Notes: generated by a model not told the origin, from the letters alone. A DNA stretch of 64,000 bases from Hymenobacter sp. CRA2 (GCF_002007105.1 NZ_MVBC01000012.1:124001-188000); one strand, 5' to 3'; shown: positions 1-8,937, numbered from the stretch's first letter. Program-made: numbers and translations.

Positions 1-135
1 GCGCGTGCAGGAGCCTTTAGATTCAGGTCATGCTTCGGAGGGCTCAGCACGCCATACTACGTAGCCGGCCGCTTGCTAGCCAGCCTGGTCTCGTGTGCTT
101 ACCTTGTAGCCGCTCACTCGTCACCTTCCGCAGTT

Positions 136-336
136 ATGAAAACGACCCACGGTGTACCCGCCCTGCTTTCGGCTTTTATTCCGGGCCTTGGTCAGCTCAT
201 CAAAGGCCAGATCCTCAAAGCCGTGTTCATCTGGGTGATGAGCGGCATCGTGGGCTTCTTGCTGTGGTGGACGGTGGTGGTACCGCTGGCGCTCTGGGCC
301 TGGAACGTATACGACGCCTACAACTCGCCCGCTTAG
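136..336 (+). CDS. Small TM2-like membrane protein
   Basis: A 66-residue protein with two hydrophobic helices (about residues 8-24 and 28-55). The segment ALLSAFIPGLGQLIKGQ resembles the proline/glycine turn of TM2-type small membrane proteins, and the tail WAWNVYDAYN is typical of short Bacteroidota membrane proteins of this kind. The ATG at 136 is preferred because the in-frame upstream extension to 73 adds only a poor leader. It ends 6 bases before the DUF167 gene, so the two are probably co-transcribed. Function is unknown. Confidence 0.7.
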   Translation: MKTTHGVPALLSAFIPGLGQLIKGQILKAVFIWVMSGIVGFLLWWTVVVPLALWAWNVYDAYNSPA

Positions 337-342
337 GCCCGC

Positions 343-612
343 ATGGCTACGCTGCACCTCAAAGCCAAGCCCAACGCCTCCCAGAACGCGCTGCTGCAAG
401 CCGCCGACGGCACGTGGACGGTGCGCCTGAACGCCCCCGCCCAGGACGGCAAGGCCAACGGCTGCCTGCTGCGCTTTCTGGCGCAGGTGCTGGGCGTGCC
501 GCGCACCTCGCTCACGCTGCTGAGCGGCCACACGGCCCCGTTCAAGAAAGTCGACGTGCCCACCCTCACCGACGACGAGCTGCGCGCGGCCCTAGCGGCG
601 CATCTGAAGTAG
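343..612 (+). CDS. DUF167 (YggU-like) family protein
   Basis: An 89-residue protein with the DUF167 pattern: an early KAKPNASQN segment, then VRLNAPAQDGKANGCLLRFLA, where the conserved AP..GKAN signature lies, then a VPRTSLTLLSGHTAPFKKV strand-turn. Family members are small soluble alpha/beta proteins of 80-100 residues, so this one is full length. The cellular role of the family is not established. It follows the small membrane protein by 6 bases. Confidence 0.85.
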   Translation: MATLHLKAKPNASQNALLQAADGTWTVRLNAPAQDGKANGCLLRFLAQVLGVPRTSLTLLSGHTAPFKKVDVPTLTDDELRAALAAHLK

Positions 613-687
613 CCTTTGGTGCGTAGAGCCTAGCGCACGGTCGAGCTGCGGGAACAAGCCACGCGCTGCGCACCGGGCCCCCTCTAC

Positions 688-1551
688 ATGACATTTCCTC
701 TCTGGCTGATGGCCGGCTTCTGGGGCCTGGTTTCGGGCTCCGCCCTGCTGCTGGGCGCCGCCATCGGGTACTTTGCGCACGTGCCGCAGCGGATTATTGC
801 GGCCGTTATGGCCTTCGGCAGCGGCGTCCTGATTTCGACCTTGTCGCTGGAACTGATGGAAGAAGCCTACGCCCGCGGCGGCTTCGATGCCGCGGGGCTG
901 GGTTTTGTGGGCGGTGCGGCGGCCTACACTTTCGCCAACTGGCTACTGGCCCGCTACGGGGCCAAGCACCGCAAACGTTCCGGCCACCAGCAGGCCGCCG
1001 AACGGCAGGAAGTAAAGCAAGGTGCCACGGAAGGCAACGATGCGGGCGACGACAACGGCATGGCGCTGGCCGTGGGCGCCCTGCTCGACGGCATTCCCGA
1101 AAGCATCGTCATCGGGCTGAGCATGCTGGCCGGGGGCGTGGTGAGCACCGTGGCGGTAGTGGCCATTTTCCTGTCGAACCTGCCCGAGGGCCTGAGCAGC
1201 GCCGCCGGTATGAAAAAAGCCGGCCGCTCAGCCTCCTACGTGTTGCTGCTCTGGGCCGGCATTGCCGCGGTGTCGGGCATGGCCGCCTGGGCCGGCTACG
1301 CCGTATTCAGCCACTTTTCGTCCAACGTGGTGGCGGCTACCACCGCTGTGGCTGCCGGCGCCGTGCTGGCCATGATTGCCGACACGATGATTCCGGAAGC
1401 CTTTGAGGTGGCCCACAACTTCACCGGTCTGATTACAGTACTGGGCTTTCTAGCAGCGTTCTACCTGAGCAAACTTGACGACCAACCGGAAGGCAAGGCG
1501 CCAACGGTTACGAAGCAACACGCCCAGACGGCGTCCCAGCCCGCCCGCTAA
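688..1551 (+). CDS. ZIP family divalent metal transporter
   Basis: A 287-residue inner-membrane protein with about eight hydrophobic helices. The paired metal-site helices of ZIP carriers are visible as LLDGIPESIVIGLS and LSNLPEGLSSA, with a third acidic helix IADTMIPEAF. A hydrophilic loop rich in His, Lys, Glu and Asp (about residues 90-122) sits between helices 3 and 4, where ZIP proteins carry their variable metal-binding loop. Zinc or iron uptake is the likely role; specificity cannot be read. Its last 44 bases overlap the 3' end of the convergent membrane-protein gene. Confidence 0.85.
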   Translation: MTFPLWLMAGFWGLVSGSALLLGAAIGYFAHVPQRIIAAVMAFGSGVLISTLSLELMEEAYARGGFDAAGLGFVGGAAAYTFANWLLARYGAKHRKRSGHQQAAERQEVKQGATEGNDAGDDNGMALAVGALLDGIPESIVIGLSMLAGGVVSTVAVVAIFLSNLPEGLSSAAGMKKAGRSASYVLLLWAGIAAVSGMAAWAGYAVFSHFSSNVVAATTAVAAGAVLAMIADTMIPEAFEVAHNFTGLITVLGFLAAFYLSKLDDQPEGKAPTVTKQHAQTASQPAR

Positions 1552-2206
1552 GCCAGAGCGCGGCGGCTATGCCCCCGTTGAGCGCGACGATGCGCAAGCT
1601 GTATTCCAGGATGAACATCATCCGTATCTGGTCGGTATCGTTGCGCATCACGCGCTCCAGCACATACACGAACACGGTGCCGGCGTAATAGCACACCACG
1701 CCCACGCTGGCCACAAACATGGCTTCTCGTTTCAGCGGTACCTGGGGCGGGTTGCTGAGCAGCTGCTCGAAGTACGCCAGGACTACGCCGATGAGCAGCA
1801 CGGCCTGCAGCACGTGCAGGTACGGCCCGTTGCCGACGCGCCAGTCCATGAACCAGACCGTTTCGACAACGGCGCCCAGGGTAAATGCCGCGAGCAGCCC
1901 CGGCAATACCCGACGGGTAGTGGAGTCGGGCAAGGTGTAGTAGTAAGCCGCCGTGAGCAGCACCGTTTCCAGCCAGACCTGGCTGCGCAGGGGCAGGATG
2001 TTGTTGTGCCACACGATGCGCCCGTATTCACACAGCACTCCCAGCAGCAGGCTGGCCAGCAAGGAGCACGCCCACAGGCAGCGCCCGGAGGCATTCAGGT
2101 GCCGCCACTGCAGCAGGCCTACTATCACCGGCAACAGCGCGGCGGCCACGCTCAGCCCATTCAGCTGCTTGGAAAGCGCCACCAGCCACTCGGAGGATGT
2201 TGTCAT
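1508..2206 (-). CDS. Seven-helix membrane protein of unknown function
   Basis: A 232-residue protein that is almost wholly hydrophobic, with about seven predicted helices and no extramembrane domain. It resembles the stand-alone seven-helix proteins common in Hymenobacter, but I recognise no named family. Its 3' end overlaps the ZIP gene by 44 bases in convergent orientation, so the last codons of both genes share sequence. Role not assignable; a sensor-like membrane input is only a guess. Confidence 0.65.
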   Translation of the reverse strand: MTTSSEWLVALSKQLNGLSVAAALLPVIVGLLQWRHLNASGRCLWACSLLASLLLGVLCEYGRIVWHNNILPLRSQVWLETVLLTAAYYYTLPDSTTRRVLPGLLAAFTLGAVVETVWFMDWRVGNGPYLHVLQAVLLIGVVLAYFEQLLSNPPQVPLKREAMFVASVGVVCYYAGTVFVYVLERVMRNDTDQIRMMFILEYSLRIVALNGGIAAALWLSGRAGTPSGRVAS

Positions 2207-2272
2207 TCAGGTTGCAAAGTAGGTCGTTGGTGCGCAAGGCCCAGGCAGCCAGCATCGGCCCACCAAAAAAAC

Positions 2273-2306
2273 GAAAAGCCGCCAGTTTCCCCTCTGGCGG
2301 CTTTTC
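2273..2306 (-). terminator. Intrinsic terminator downstream of the ammonium transporter
   Basis: A perfect 13-base stem (2273-2285 with 2294-2306) and an 8-base loop, followed on the minus strand by a run of T (the A run at 2264-2270). It lies 88 bases past the amt stop codon and matches a Rho-independent terminator. Confidence 0.85.
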
Positions 2307-2394
2307 TGCCTACTGCACTATACCTCCCCCCTGGTCCGCGCCGTGGGTGATCAGTCAGCCCCGGACGGCGACTGACGGCGCGAAGTCAGCTTGG

Positions 2395-3789
2395 TTAATG
2401 CACCTCCGCGGGCAGTAGCTCCTTGCGGTAAGTGCGCTCAAACTCTTCGTCCACGTGGTAGGTGGATTCTTCGTGCTGGCTCAGGTCGAGACCGAGCTCT
2501 TCCTCGGCCGGCTTCACGCGCAGGGCGAAGAAGCGGCCGGTGAGCTTCAGCAGCACCCAGGCTCCGCCGAAGGAATACGCCACCACAATCAGCAGGGCCA
2601 GCACGTGGTAGCCAAACACCGTGGCCGTACCATGAATCAGCCCTACCTTATCGGCAAATATACCGGTGAGCAGCATGCCCACAATACCGCCCAGCCCGTG
2701 GCAGGGAAATACGTCGAGCGTGTCGTCGATGCCGGTGCGCGAGTTTTGCCAGTGCACGGCCACCTGGCTGATGAGCGCCGACACCACCCCAAACAGGATG
2801 CTCTGCCCGTAGCTGACGTAGCCGGCCGCCGGCGTAATGGCCACCAGCCCGACCACCGCGCCCACGCAGGCGCCCACCGCCGTGGGCTTGCCGCCCCGGG
2901 CTATTTCCATCAGCAGCCAAGCAAACAAGGCGGCGGCCGAGGCCAGGTTGGTATTGACGAAAGCCGTGGCCGCCAGCTCGTTGGCCGCCAGCGCCGAACC
3001 TGCATTGAAGCCAAACCAGCCGAACCACAGCAGGCCCGTGCCCAGCATCACGTAGGGCACGTTGGGCGTCGAAAACACCGTATTGCGCTGGTGGCGGGTG
3101 CGCGGACCCAGAACCAGGGCGCCGGCCAGGGCCGCAATACCGGCCGAAATATGCACCACCGTGCCGCCCGCAAAATCAAGCACGCCCCACTGCCGCAGGA
3201 AGCCCTCGGGGTGCCACGTCCAGTGGGCCAGCGGGCAATAAATAAACAGGCTGAACAGCACCATAAACGCCAGGTAGCCCTTGAAGCGCACCCGCTCGGC
3301 AAAGGAGCCGGTAATCAGCGCGGGGGTGATGATGGCAAACTTGAGCTGAAAGGCGAAGTAGAGGATAAACGGAATGGACGGCGAGAGCAGCGGGTGCGGG
3401 GCCGTGCCCACGCCGCGCAGCATCAGAAACGTGAGTGGGTTGCCAATCAGGCCGTGCCAAGAGTCGCCGTAGGCCAGGGAGAAGCCTACGAAGTAAAACA
3501 CCAGCGTAATCACGCCCAGCGCCACGAAGCTCTGCAGCATGGTGCTGATGACGTTTTTGGGGCGCACCATGCCGCCGTAGAAAAACGAAAGGCCCGGCGT
3601 CATGATAAGCACCATGGCCGTGGCGGTGAGCATCCAGGCAATGTCGGCGCCATTAAGGGTGCCGGGCGCTGCTGCCGGGTGCTCGGCCGGCGTTACGGCC
3701 GCCACAAGTGCCGCCAGCAGCAAGCCCCCCAGCGCAACGCGGGCTACAGACAGACGAGGTGTTACGTTTGAAACCATAGGTACCTTCAT
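2395..3789 (-). CDS. amt: Ammonium transporter (Amt family)
   Basis: A 464-residue inner-membrane channel for ammonium. An N-terminal signal-like helix is followed by ADIAWMLTATAMVLIMTPGLSFFYGG, the typical Amt first helix, then about ten more helices including the signature region with DFAGGTVVHISAG and FGWFGFNAGSALA. A C-terminal acidic extension (EEELGLDLSQHEESTYHVDEE) is longer than in E. coli AmtB and is common in Bacteroidota members. The ATG at 3789 is chosen; 3777 is an alternative. No glnK/PII gene lies next to it, unlike many amt loci. An inverted repeat upstream may regulate it. Confidence 0.93.
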   Translation of the reverse strand: MKVPMVSNVTPRLSVARVALGGLLLAALVAAVTPAEHPAAAPGTLNGADIAWMLTATAMVLIMTPGLSFFYGGMVRPKNVISTMLQSFVALGVITLVFYFVGFSLAYGDSWHGLIGNPLTFLMLRGVGTAPHPLLSPSIPFILYFAFQLKFAIITPALITGSFAERVRFKGYLAFMVLFSLFIYCPLAHWTWHPEGFLRQWGVLDFAGGTVVHISAGIAALAGALVLGPRTRHQRNTVFSTPNVPYVMLGTGLLWFGWFGFNAGSALAANELAATAFVNTNLASAAALFAWLLMEIARGGKPTAVGACVGAVVGLVAITPAAGYVSYGQSILFGVVSALISQVAVHWQNSRTGIDDTLDVFPCHGLGGIVGMLLTGIFADKVGLIHGTATVFGYHVLALLIVVAYSFGGAWVLLKLTGRFFALRVKPAEEELGLDLSQHEESTYHVDEEFERTYRKELLPAEVH

Positions 3790-3830
3790 TTCTATAGGGT
3801 AAATGTAAATAACAACCCATAAAATAAGCA

Positions 3831-3855
3831 ATACCCCCTCCTTATTTAGGGGTAT
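3831..3855. promoter_or_regulatory. Inverted repeat upstream of amt, possible operator
   Basis: Perfect arms ATACCCC (3831-3837) and GGGGTAT (3849-3855) flank an 11-base AT-rich spacer, centred 54 bases before the amt start. Related fragments (TAGGGGTA, CACCCCTAAA) recur nearby in an otherwise AT-rich promoter region (3790-3990). Placement suits a nitrogen-responsive operator; no regulator can be named. Confidence 0.4.
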
Positions 3856-3991
3856 AAACCAATAAATAACCTATGATGAACAATATCACCCCTAAACATA
3901 TAAGTCGTTTCCCCTTACTGCTTCTATTTTGCTACAGCAGCGCACTAAATACACACTGACGAACACTCACAGTAAATAAGCCCATAAACGT

Positions 3992-4037
3992 CCTGCGCCC
4001 GGTAGCTCCAATCAGACGTGGAGCTACCGGGCGCAGG
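3992..4037. terminator. Hairpin downstream of threonine synthase
   Basis: A perfect 19-base stem (3992-4010 with 4019-4037), GC-rich, with an 8-base loop, located 27 bases after the thrC stop codon. There is no clear T run, so it may act as a transcript-stabilising 3' hairpin or a weak terminator. Confidence 0.7.
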
Positions 4038-4063
4038 GCCAAGTGCGGTATGTCTATCAGCGC

Positions 4064-5257
4064 CTAGTGCTTGCCGACGACGTTATCCAGGTACTTTTGG
4101 CCGGAGCCCGTGTTAAGGATCAGCAATTGTTCATCGGCCCGCAGCCAGCCGCTAGCCAGCAGCTTGCGGGCAGCCATCCACACGGCGGCCCCTTCAGGCG
4201 CCACAAACAGGCCCTCGTGCTGCGCCAACTCGCGCATGCCCGCCAGCATTTCGTCGTCGTCGATGCTCAGGGCGGTGCCGCCCGACTCGGCCAGCACTTC
4301 CAGCATCAAGGCTTCGCCCAGGGGACGCGGTACGGCCAGGCCGTTGGCAATGGTCGGGCGCCCCTGGTACTGCTGGCAATTGGCTTGCCGGCCGGCCAGC
4401 GTCTCCACCAGCGGGCAGCAATTGCTGGCCTGCACGGCCACCATGCGCGGTAGCTTCACGTCAGCCACCAGCCAGCCCATGGTTTGCATTTCGCGGAAGG
4501 CCTTCCAGATACCAATCAGGCCGGTGCCGCCGCCGGCGGGGTACAGAATCACGTCGGGCAGCTGCCACTGCAACTGCTCGGCTATTTCGTAGCCCATGGT
4601 TTTTTTGCCCTCGATGCGGTACGGCTCCTTCAGCGTCGATACGTCGAGCAACTGGCCTGCGGCGTTCAGTTCGCGCACCAGGGCTGCGCAGTCGTTGATG
4701 AGCCCGTCGACCAGCTGCACATCGGCCCCGTACCAGTAGCATTCTTCTTTAAAAGCAGCCGGCGTGTGCCGCGGCATGACTACAGTAGCCGGCAGGCCGG
4801 CCTTGGCGCAGTAAGCGGCCATGGCCACGCCCGCGTTGCCGGCCGTAGGGATAATGCAGCCCTGCGCCCCTAGCTCCTTGGCCTTTGACACGGCCATGCT
4901 CAGGCCGCGGGCTTTGAAGGAGCCGGTTGGGTTCTGGCCTTCGTCTTTGAGCAACAAGGAACGCAGTCCGTAACGGGCGGCCAGGTTGCCGAGCGTCAGC
5001 AGCGGCGTCATGCCTTCGCCCAGGCTCACTTGGTTGGCCTCGTCGAGCAGGGGCAGCACTTCGCGGTAGCGCCACATGGTGGCCGGGCGCATAGCCAGCA
5101 CGCTACGGGGCGGCGCGTCGCTGAGCGTGTAGCGAGCCAGCAGGGGCACGCCGCAGCACGCGGATACAGTTTGGGCCACGAAAGCGTCGTGCGGGGCGTG
5201 GCAGCGGCTACATACCAGCGTGCGCAGCTGGCTGGGGGTTTCTACGTCGATGATCAT
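4064..5257 (-). CDS. thrC: Threonine synthase
   Basis: A 397-residue PLP enzyme that converts O-phosphohomoserine to threonine in the cytoplasm. An N-terminal zinc-ribbon-like piece (C16-x2-C19, C34-C35) is followed by the fold-type II core: EGMTPLL, then GSFKARG with the PLP lysine at K115, then the phosphate-binding PTAGNAGVA and the GGGTGLIG loop. The start ATG at 5257 gives the normal family length. It lies 110 bases downstream of a LysR regulator on the same strand, which may control it or be co-transcribed. Distinguishing it from other PLP lyases (threonine ammonia-lyase) rests on the zinc-ribbon N-terminus and the phosphate-type loop. Confidence 0.88.
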   Translation of the reverse strand: MIIDVETPSQLRTLVCSRCHAPHDAFVAQTVSACCGVPLLARYTLSDAPPRSVLAMRPATMWRYREVLPLLDEANQVSLGEGMTPLLTLGNLAARYGLRSLLLKDEGQNPTGSFKARGLSMAVSKAKELGAQGCIIPTAGNAGVAMAAYCAKAGLPATVVMPRHTPAAFKEECYWYGADVQLVDGLINDCAALVRELNAAGQLLDVSTLKEPYRIEGKKTMGYEIAEQLQWQLPDVILYPAGGGTGLIGIWKAFREMQTMGWLVADVKLPRMVAVQASNCCPLVETLAGRQANCQQYQGRPTIANGLAVPRPLGEALMLEVLAESGGTALSIDDDEMLAGMRELAQHEGLFVAPEGAAVWMAARKLLASGWLRADEQLLILNTGSGQKYLDNVVGKH

Positions 5258-5365
5258 GTGCGGCGGCTTTCAGGGAGATAATGCGGAACCGAGGGCAGGT
5301 TCCGACCTGAAAACGTCGGCAAGTAGGTCGACGGTTATGCCTGGCGCAAATGGTATTTTGGCATA

Positions 5366-5388
5366 TACTATTCCGCTTTGGAATAGTA
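5366..5388. promoter_or_regulatory. Hairpin spanning the lysR stop codon
   Basis: Arms TACTATTCC and GGAATAGTA (9 bases each, perfect) with a 5-base loop straddle the end of lysR, 110 bases before thrC. It could attenuate read-through into thrC or bind the regulator; the dyad has the general form of a LysR site but its position inside the stop region is unusual. Confidence 0.4.
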
Positions 5389-6276
5389 GCGCAACGCAAA
5401 CTGCATGAACTCCCGGAATGGCGCCAGGTTTTCGGTGCCGCGGCGCTGCACAAACTCGAAGTGCCGCTTGAGCTGCAGGTCCTGCACCGTGACTTCGGCC
5501 AGCTCACCCGCCGATAGGGCCCGTGCCACGGCCTGCCGCGGCAAAAAAGCCAGCACGCCGTCGTCGGCGCGTACGAAGTTTTTCAGCGCTTCGGTGCCGC
5601 CGAGGCGCACGGGCACGCGCAAATCGGCCAAACGGATGCGCTGGGCCAGCAGGGCCTGCTCCAGCACGGCCAGCGTGCCCGAGCCGGCTTCGCGCAGGGC
5701 CAGGGGCACGTCGTACAGCTCCGATACGGCCAGGGTGCGGTGGCGCAGCGGGTTGCGGGCCGAGCACACAGCCACCACGTCGTCGGTGAGCAGCGGGGTG
5801 TAGGTGACCTGGCTGACGCGGTGAATGCCCTCCACCACGCCTAGGTCAATTTCGTGCTCCAGCAGGGCCTTCAGTATATTCTCGCTGTTGCGGTTTTTGA
5901 GCGTCAGCTGGGTGTGCGGGTGCTCGGCCAGGTACGCCGACAGCACCGGCGGCAGCACGTACAGCGACACGGTGGTGCTGGCCCCGATGGTCATCTGGAT
6001 TTGCGGAGCAAAGCGGGGGCTCAGGGCCGCCATTTCCTCGCGCAGCTCGGCCTGCAGCTGCTGGGCCTGCAGCAGCTTGCGGTAGAGCAGTTGACCGGCC
6101 GGCGTCAGCGCTACAGAATTGCCCAGGCGCTCAAACAAGCCCACCTTGTAGTACTCTTCCAGCGCCTTCACCTGCTTGCTCACGGCCGATTGGCTGATAA
6201 ACAGGCTTTGGCTGGCCTTGGTGAAGCTCAAGCGGCGCGCCACTTCCAGAAATACCTCGTGCTGCGAAGACAACAT
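5368..6276 (-). CDS. LysR family transcriptional regulator
   Basis: A 302-residue regulator with an N-terminal winged helix-turn-helix (residues 1-60, with SFTKASQSLFISQSAVSKQV as the recognition region) and a LysR substrate-binding domain from about residue 90 (IGASTTVSLYVLPPVLSAYL). The effector is unknown. It starts 20 bases after the stop of the M28 peptidase gene and precedes thrC by 110 bases, all on the minus strand. Regulation of thrC or of a distant target is inferred only from position; LysR genes are more often divergent from their targets. Confidence 0.9.
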   Translation of the reverse strand: MLSSQHEVFLEVARRLSFTKASQSLFISQSAVSKQVKALEEYYKVGLFERLGNSVALTPAGQLLYRKLLQAQQLQAELREEMAALSPRFAPQIQMTIGASTTVSLYVLPPVLSAYLAEHPHTQLTLKNRNSENILKALLEHEIDLGVVEGIHRVSQVTYTPLLTDDVVAVCSARNPLRHRTLAVSELYDVPLALREAGSGTLAVLEQALLAQRIRLADLRVPVRLGGTEALKNFVRADDGVLAFLPRQAVARALSAGELAEVTVQDLQLKRHFEFVQRRGTENLAPFREFMQFALRYYSKAE

Positions 6277-6296
6277 ATCCCCGCGAAGTAACGCGC

Positions 6297-7292
6297 TTAT
6301 TCGGTAGCCAGCGCCACCACGGCGGCCACCGCCCCGTTGACGACCTCCGCCATCCGCCGAAAATCGAGCGTGTCAATGGTATCCGACTCCAGGTGGTAAT
6401 TGGGGTTGCGCAGGAACGAGGTGTCATTGATCATGAGGGCCGGAAAGCCGAAGCGCCAGTAGTTGCGGTGGTCGGAGAGGCGCGCCAGGGCCAGCGAGTC
6501 GGGCAGGTTGATGCGCTGCACATCGATGGCCGCGCTGTCTTGCATGAGCTGTTGCACGCGGCGGGTGAAGTCTTCTTCGCCGGCGCGCCCGACCACCACG
6601 ATAAAATTGCCAACGTTGGGAAACAGCGAGGCCAAGGCTTCGTTCGGGAAGCGCTGCGAGCCGGGCTCGTCGCGGAAGTAGCCGATCATCTCGTAGCACA
6701 GCATGGCCCGCACGGGCACTTTGGCTTCGTGCAGGGCCTGGGCGTGCACGAAGCTGCCCATATCGTCGGTGGCGAAGAAGGGCGGCTCCTCGTTGGGGTA
6801 CGCGACCAGCTCCACGGGGCGCCGCAGCTGCGGGGCCTGGGCGTGCAGCAGGCGGGCCGTTTCGAGCAGGCCGGCCACGGCGGAGGCGTTGTCGTCGGCG
6901 CCGGGCGTGTCGCCGCACACGTCGTAGTGGGCGCCCACCACCACCCGTTCGCCCTCGGCGGGCCCGAAGCAGGCAATGATGTTGCGGTAGCGGCGCCCAT
7001 CGACGGTAAAGGCCTGCTCCGTGACGCGGCAACCGAGCTTGCTGAACTCGGCCTTGATGTAGTCGGCGGCCTGGTTAAGGGACGTCAGGTTGCGGTAGTT
7101 GCGGGCAGGCTGCAGCTCAGTGAGAAACTGGACGTCGGCGTAGAGGCGGTCTTGGTCGGCGCGCATGCGGTGGGAAGTGGGGGAACGACTTGCCGTATAC
7201 GCCCGCCGGCTTCGGCTGCACGTCAACAATACGCCTGCCGCCACAACCACTACCAGCAGACCTAGTACCAGTAAGTAGCGGCGAGCGAGCAT
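6297..7292 (-). CDS. M28 family metallopeptidase
   Basis: A 331-residue envelope peptidase. The N-terminus is one hydrophobic helix (LARRYLLVLGLLVVVVAAGV) with a nearby Cys that is not a clean lipobox, so it is probably a membrane anchor. The M28 di-zinc core follows: GAHYDVCGD (His and Asp), GADDNASAVAG (bridging Asp), NEEPPFF (catalytic Glu and metal Glu), and a late HLESDTIDTLD with the last His ligand. Members are aminopeptidases or glutaminyl cyclase-like enzymes; the substrate cannot be read. It may form a transcription unit with the downstream lysR (20-base gap). Confidence 0.85.
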   Translation of the reverse strand: MLARRYLLVLGLLVVVVAAGVLLTCSRSRRAYTASRSPTSHRMRADQDRLYADVQFLTELQPARNYRNLTSLNQAADYIKAEFSKLGCRVTEQAFTVDGRRYRNIIACFGPAEGERVVVGAHYDVCGDTPGADDNASAVAGLLETARLLHAQAPQLRRPVELVAYPNEEPPFFATDDMGSFVHAQALHEAKVPVRAMLCYEMIGYFRDEPGSQRFPNEALASLFPNVGNFIVVVGRAGEEDFTRRVQQLMQDSAAIDVQRINLPDSLALARLSDHRNYWRFGFPALMINDTSFLRNPNYHLESDTIDTLDFRRMAEVVNGAVAAVVALATE

Positions 7293-7359
7293 ACAGCAAC
7301 GAATGTGTGTTCTTCCCTGTCCGCCAACGCAGACCCGAAACCGTGCTTATCAGCCGCTT

Positions 7360-8130
7360 TTACTGCACGGCCAGCGTACGCAGGGAGTTGGCGTAATCGA
7401 CCAGCCGCGCCAGGTGGAAGCTGTCGGTGAAGCTCAGGCCGTTGTCGCGGGCGTACTGCTCGATGGCATCGGCTTCGGCCGGAAAGTACGCCAGCAGGTC
7501 ACGCTTGGGCCGCCGCAACGCCACGACCGTGCCCTGGGGCGTGCCCAGGTAAAAGCTTTCGCGCACGTCAGTGTAGTAATACCGCGCGCTGCTGCGCCGG
7601 TACGGCAGGTTGCCCAGGGCCGACGGCAGGTACGGATCGGAGGCGGCCGTGGAGCGCTGCACCAGCTGCTGGCGGCGCAGCAGAACGAACGGGCCACCGT
7701 TCAGGCGCTCAAAAAAAGCGGGCGTGGTCATGGCCGAATTATCCCGGTCGTGGTCCCAAGGGTACACCAGAAACGGGCGCGCGCGCTGCACGTCGTGCCA
7801 GCGCCGCCGCACCTGCACCGGGCTGATGCCGGGGCCCAAAGGGTCACGGGTCGTAGCGAGCAGGCCTTCGTGCCGAATCAGCTCCCCACGCACGGCAAAG
7901 GTGCGCACGGCCAGCGCCGGCACCGTGCGCACGGTTCTATCGGGCATGGTGATGAGCAGCAGGTCCATGTCCTGGCGCAGCGCGAGGGGGCCGTGCAGGG
8001 TGTCGCCGTTGGTCAGCACCACGGTGCTACCCATAAAGGTTTGCACCATGCCACCCTTCTGGGCTGATGCCGTAAGGGTCCCGAGCGTGAGGGCAAAGGC
8101 GCCGAGAACAGGAAGTAGAAATGGTCGCAT
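7360..8130 (-). CDS. Exported protein of unknown function
   Basis: A 256-residue protein with a clear signal peptide (RPFLLPVLGAFALTLGTLTASA, cleavage before Q). The mature part opens with a strand-rich segment containing GSTVVLTNGDTLHGPLAL, like small beta modules in Bacteroidota exported proteins, then an alpha/beta tail. I recognise no catalytic motif or named family. The ATG at 8130 is preferred to 8157 because it places the signal peptide at the N-terminus. It lies 67 bases upstream of the M28 gene on the same strand. Confidence 0.65.
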   Translation of the reverse strand: MRPFLLPVLGAFALTLGTLTASAQKGGMVQTFMGSTVVLTNGDTLHGPLALRQDMDLLLITMPDRTVRTVPALAVRTFAVRGELIRHEGLLATTRDPLGPGISPVQVRRRWHDVQRARPFLVYPWDHDRDNSAMTTPAFFERLNGGPFVLLRRQQLVQRSTAASDPYLPSALGNLPYRRSSARYYYTDVRESFYLGTPQGTVVALRRPKRDLLAYFPAEADAIEQYARDNGLSFTDSFHLARLVDYANSLRTLAVQ

Positions 8131-8229
8131 ACGAATAGGGGAAAGATAACAATTCAAACGCAGGCAGCCACGCTTTAGTTAGCGCCGGCTCAAGCCTTTA
8201 TGCAGCTCGTCAGTCAGACTTCGAAAGTA

Positions 8230-8937
8230 CTACCGGTTGCGTAAAATTTGCGGGCCGGGCAAGGAAAATTCAGCCAGCGGCTGCACCGATGCGCGCCGGT
8301 GGCACCAGTCGTTGTATACCAGCTCCAGGGTATAGACGGGCACGGCCCCGAACGGCTGCGCCCGCCACCGCTCCAGCGCCTGCCGAAACGCCCCCGGCTC
8401 GCGCAGCGGCCGCCGAAAACGCATAACGGTGGTGTGGGCCGTCTGGAGCACGTAGCGCTGATCCACCGTTTGGGGCAGGCCCGAGGCCATGAGCGCCGCT
8501 CGAAGCGTCGCGCGCAACTCGCTCAGGGCAGTACCCTGCGGGAAGCCTTGCAGTAGCACGGCCTCGGCCGACAGCGTAAGGCCGCGAAAATCAATACTAA
8601 AGGCGGGCACCCGGGCCAGCGCCGTTGCAATGACGCGGCTGTAAGCGGCTGCATCGACGTGCTCCAGACGAAACCCCGCCACCGCCGACAGGGGCGTCAG
8701 TACGGTCACGTGCAAATCGGTGAGCGGGTAGTAGTACTGTTCGGGCTCCAGAGCCCGCAGCTCGGCTAGCAGTTCTTGCACGGCTGCCTGCAGTGCAGCG
8801 TCGGGCCGGGCAATGAGCGTGAGGCCGCGCCGTGCGTCCTGCGGGTCGTCGAGTGGCGCATCGAGGCGCAGGGCATTGGCTTGCAGCTGCGGGAGGGCCC
8901 GGGCCCACATGGCGGCGTAATGAGTAGCTAAGTCCAT
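8230..8937 (-). CDS. 2H phosphoesterase superfamily protein
   Basis: A 235-residue soluble protein with the two HxTx motifs that define 2H phosphoesterases: LHVTVL with H76 and AHTTVM with H168, spaced as in the 2'-5' RNA ligase and cyclic phosphodiesterase group. Such enzymes open 2',3'-cyclic phosphates or act on tRNA-splicing and nucleotide by-products; the substrate here is unknown. The ATG at 8937 is used because the extension to 8970 adds no family sequence. It is transcribed divergently from YceI. Confidence 0.75.
   Translation of the reverse strand: MDLATHYAAMWARALPQLQANALRLDAPLDDPQDARRGLTLIARPDAALQAAVQELLAELRALEPEQYYYPLTDLHVTVLTPLSAVAGFRLEHVDAAAYSRVIATALARVPAFSIDFRGLTLSAEAVLLQGFPQGTALSELRATLRAALMASGLPQTVDQRYVLQTAHTTVMRFRRPLREPGAFRQALERWRAQPFGAVPVYTLELVYNDWCHRRASVQPLAEFSLPGPQILRNR

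Noticed and set aside
1-135. Possible gene at the left edge
   Set aside because: Open frames there lack gene-like codon use or motifs; nothing can be supported before 136.
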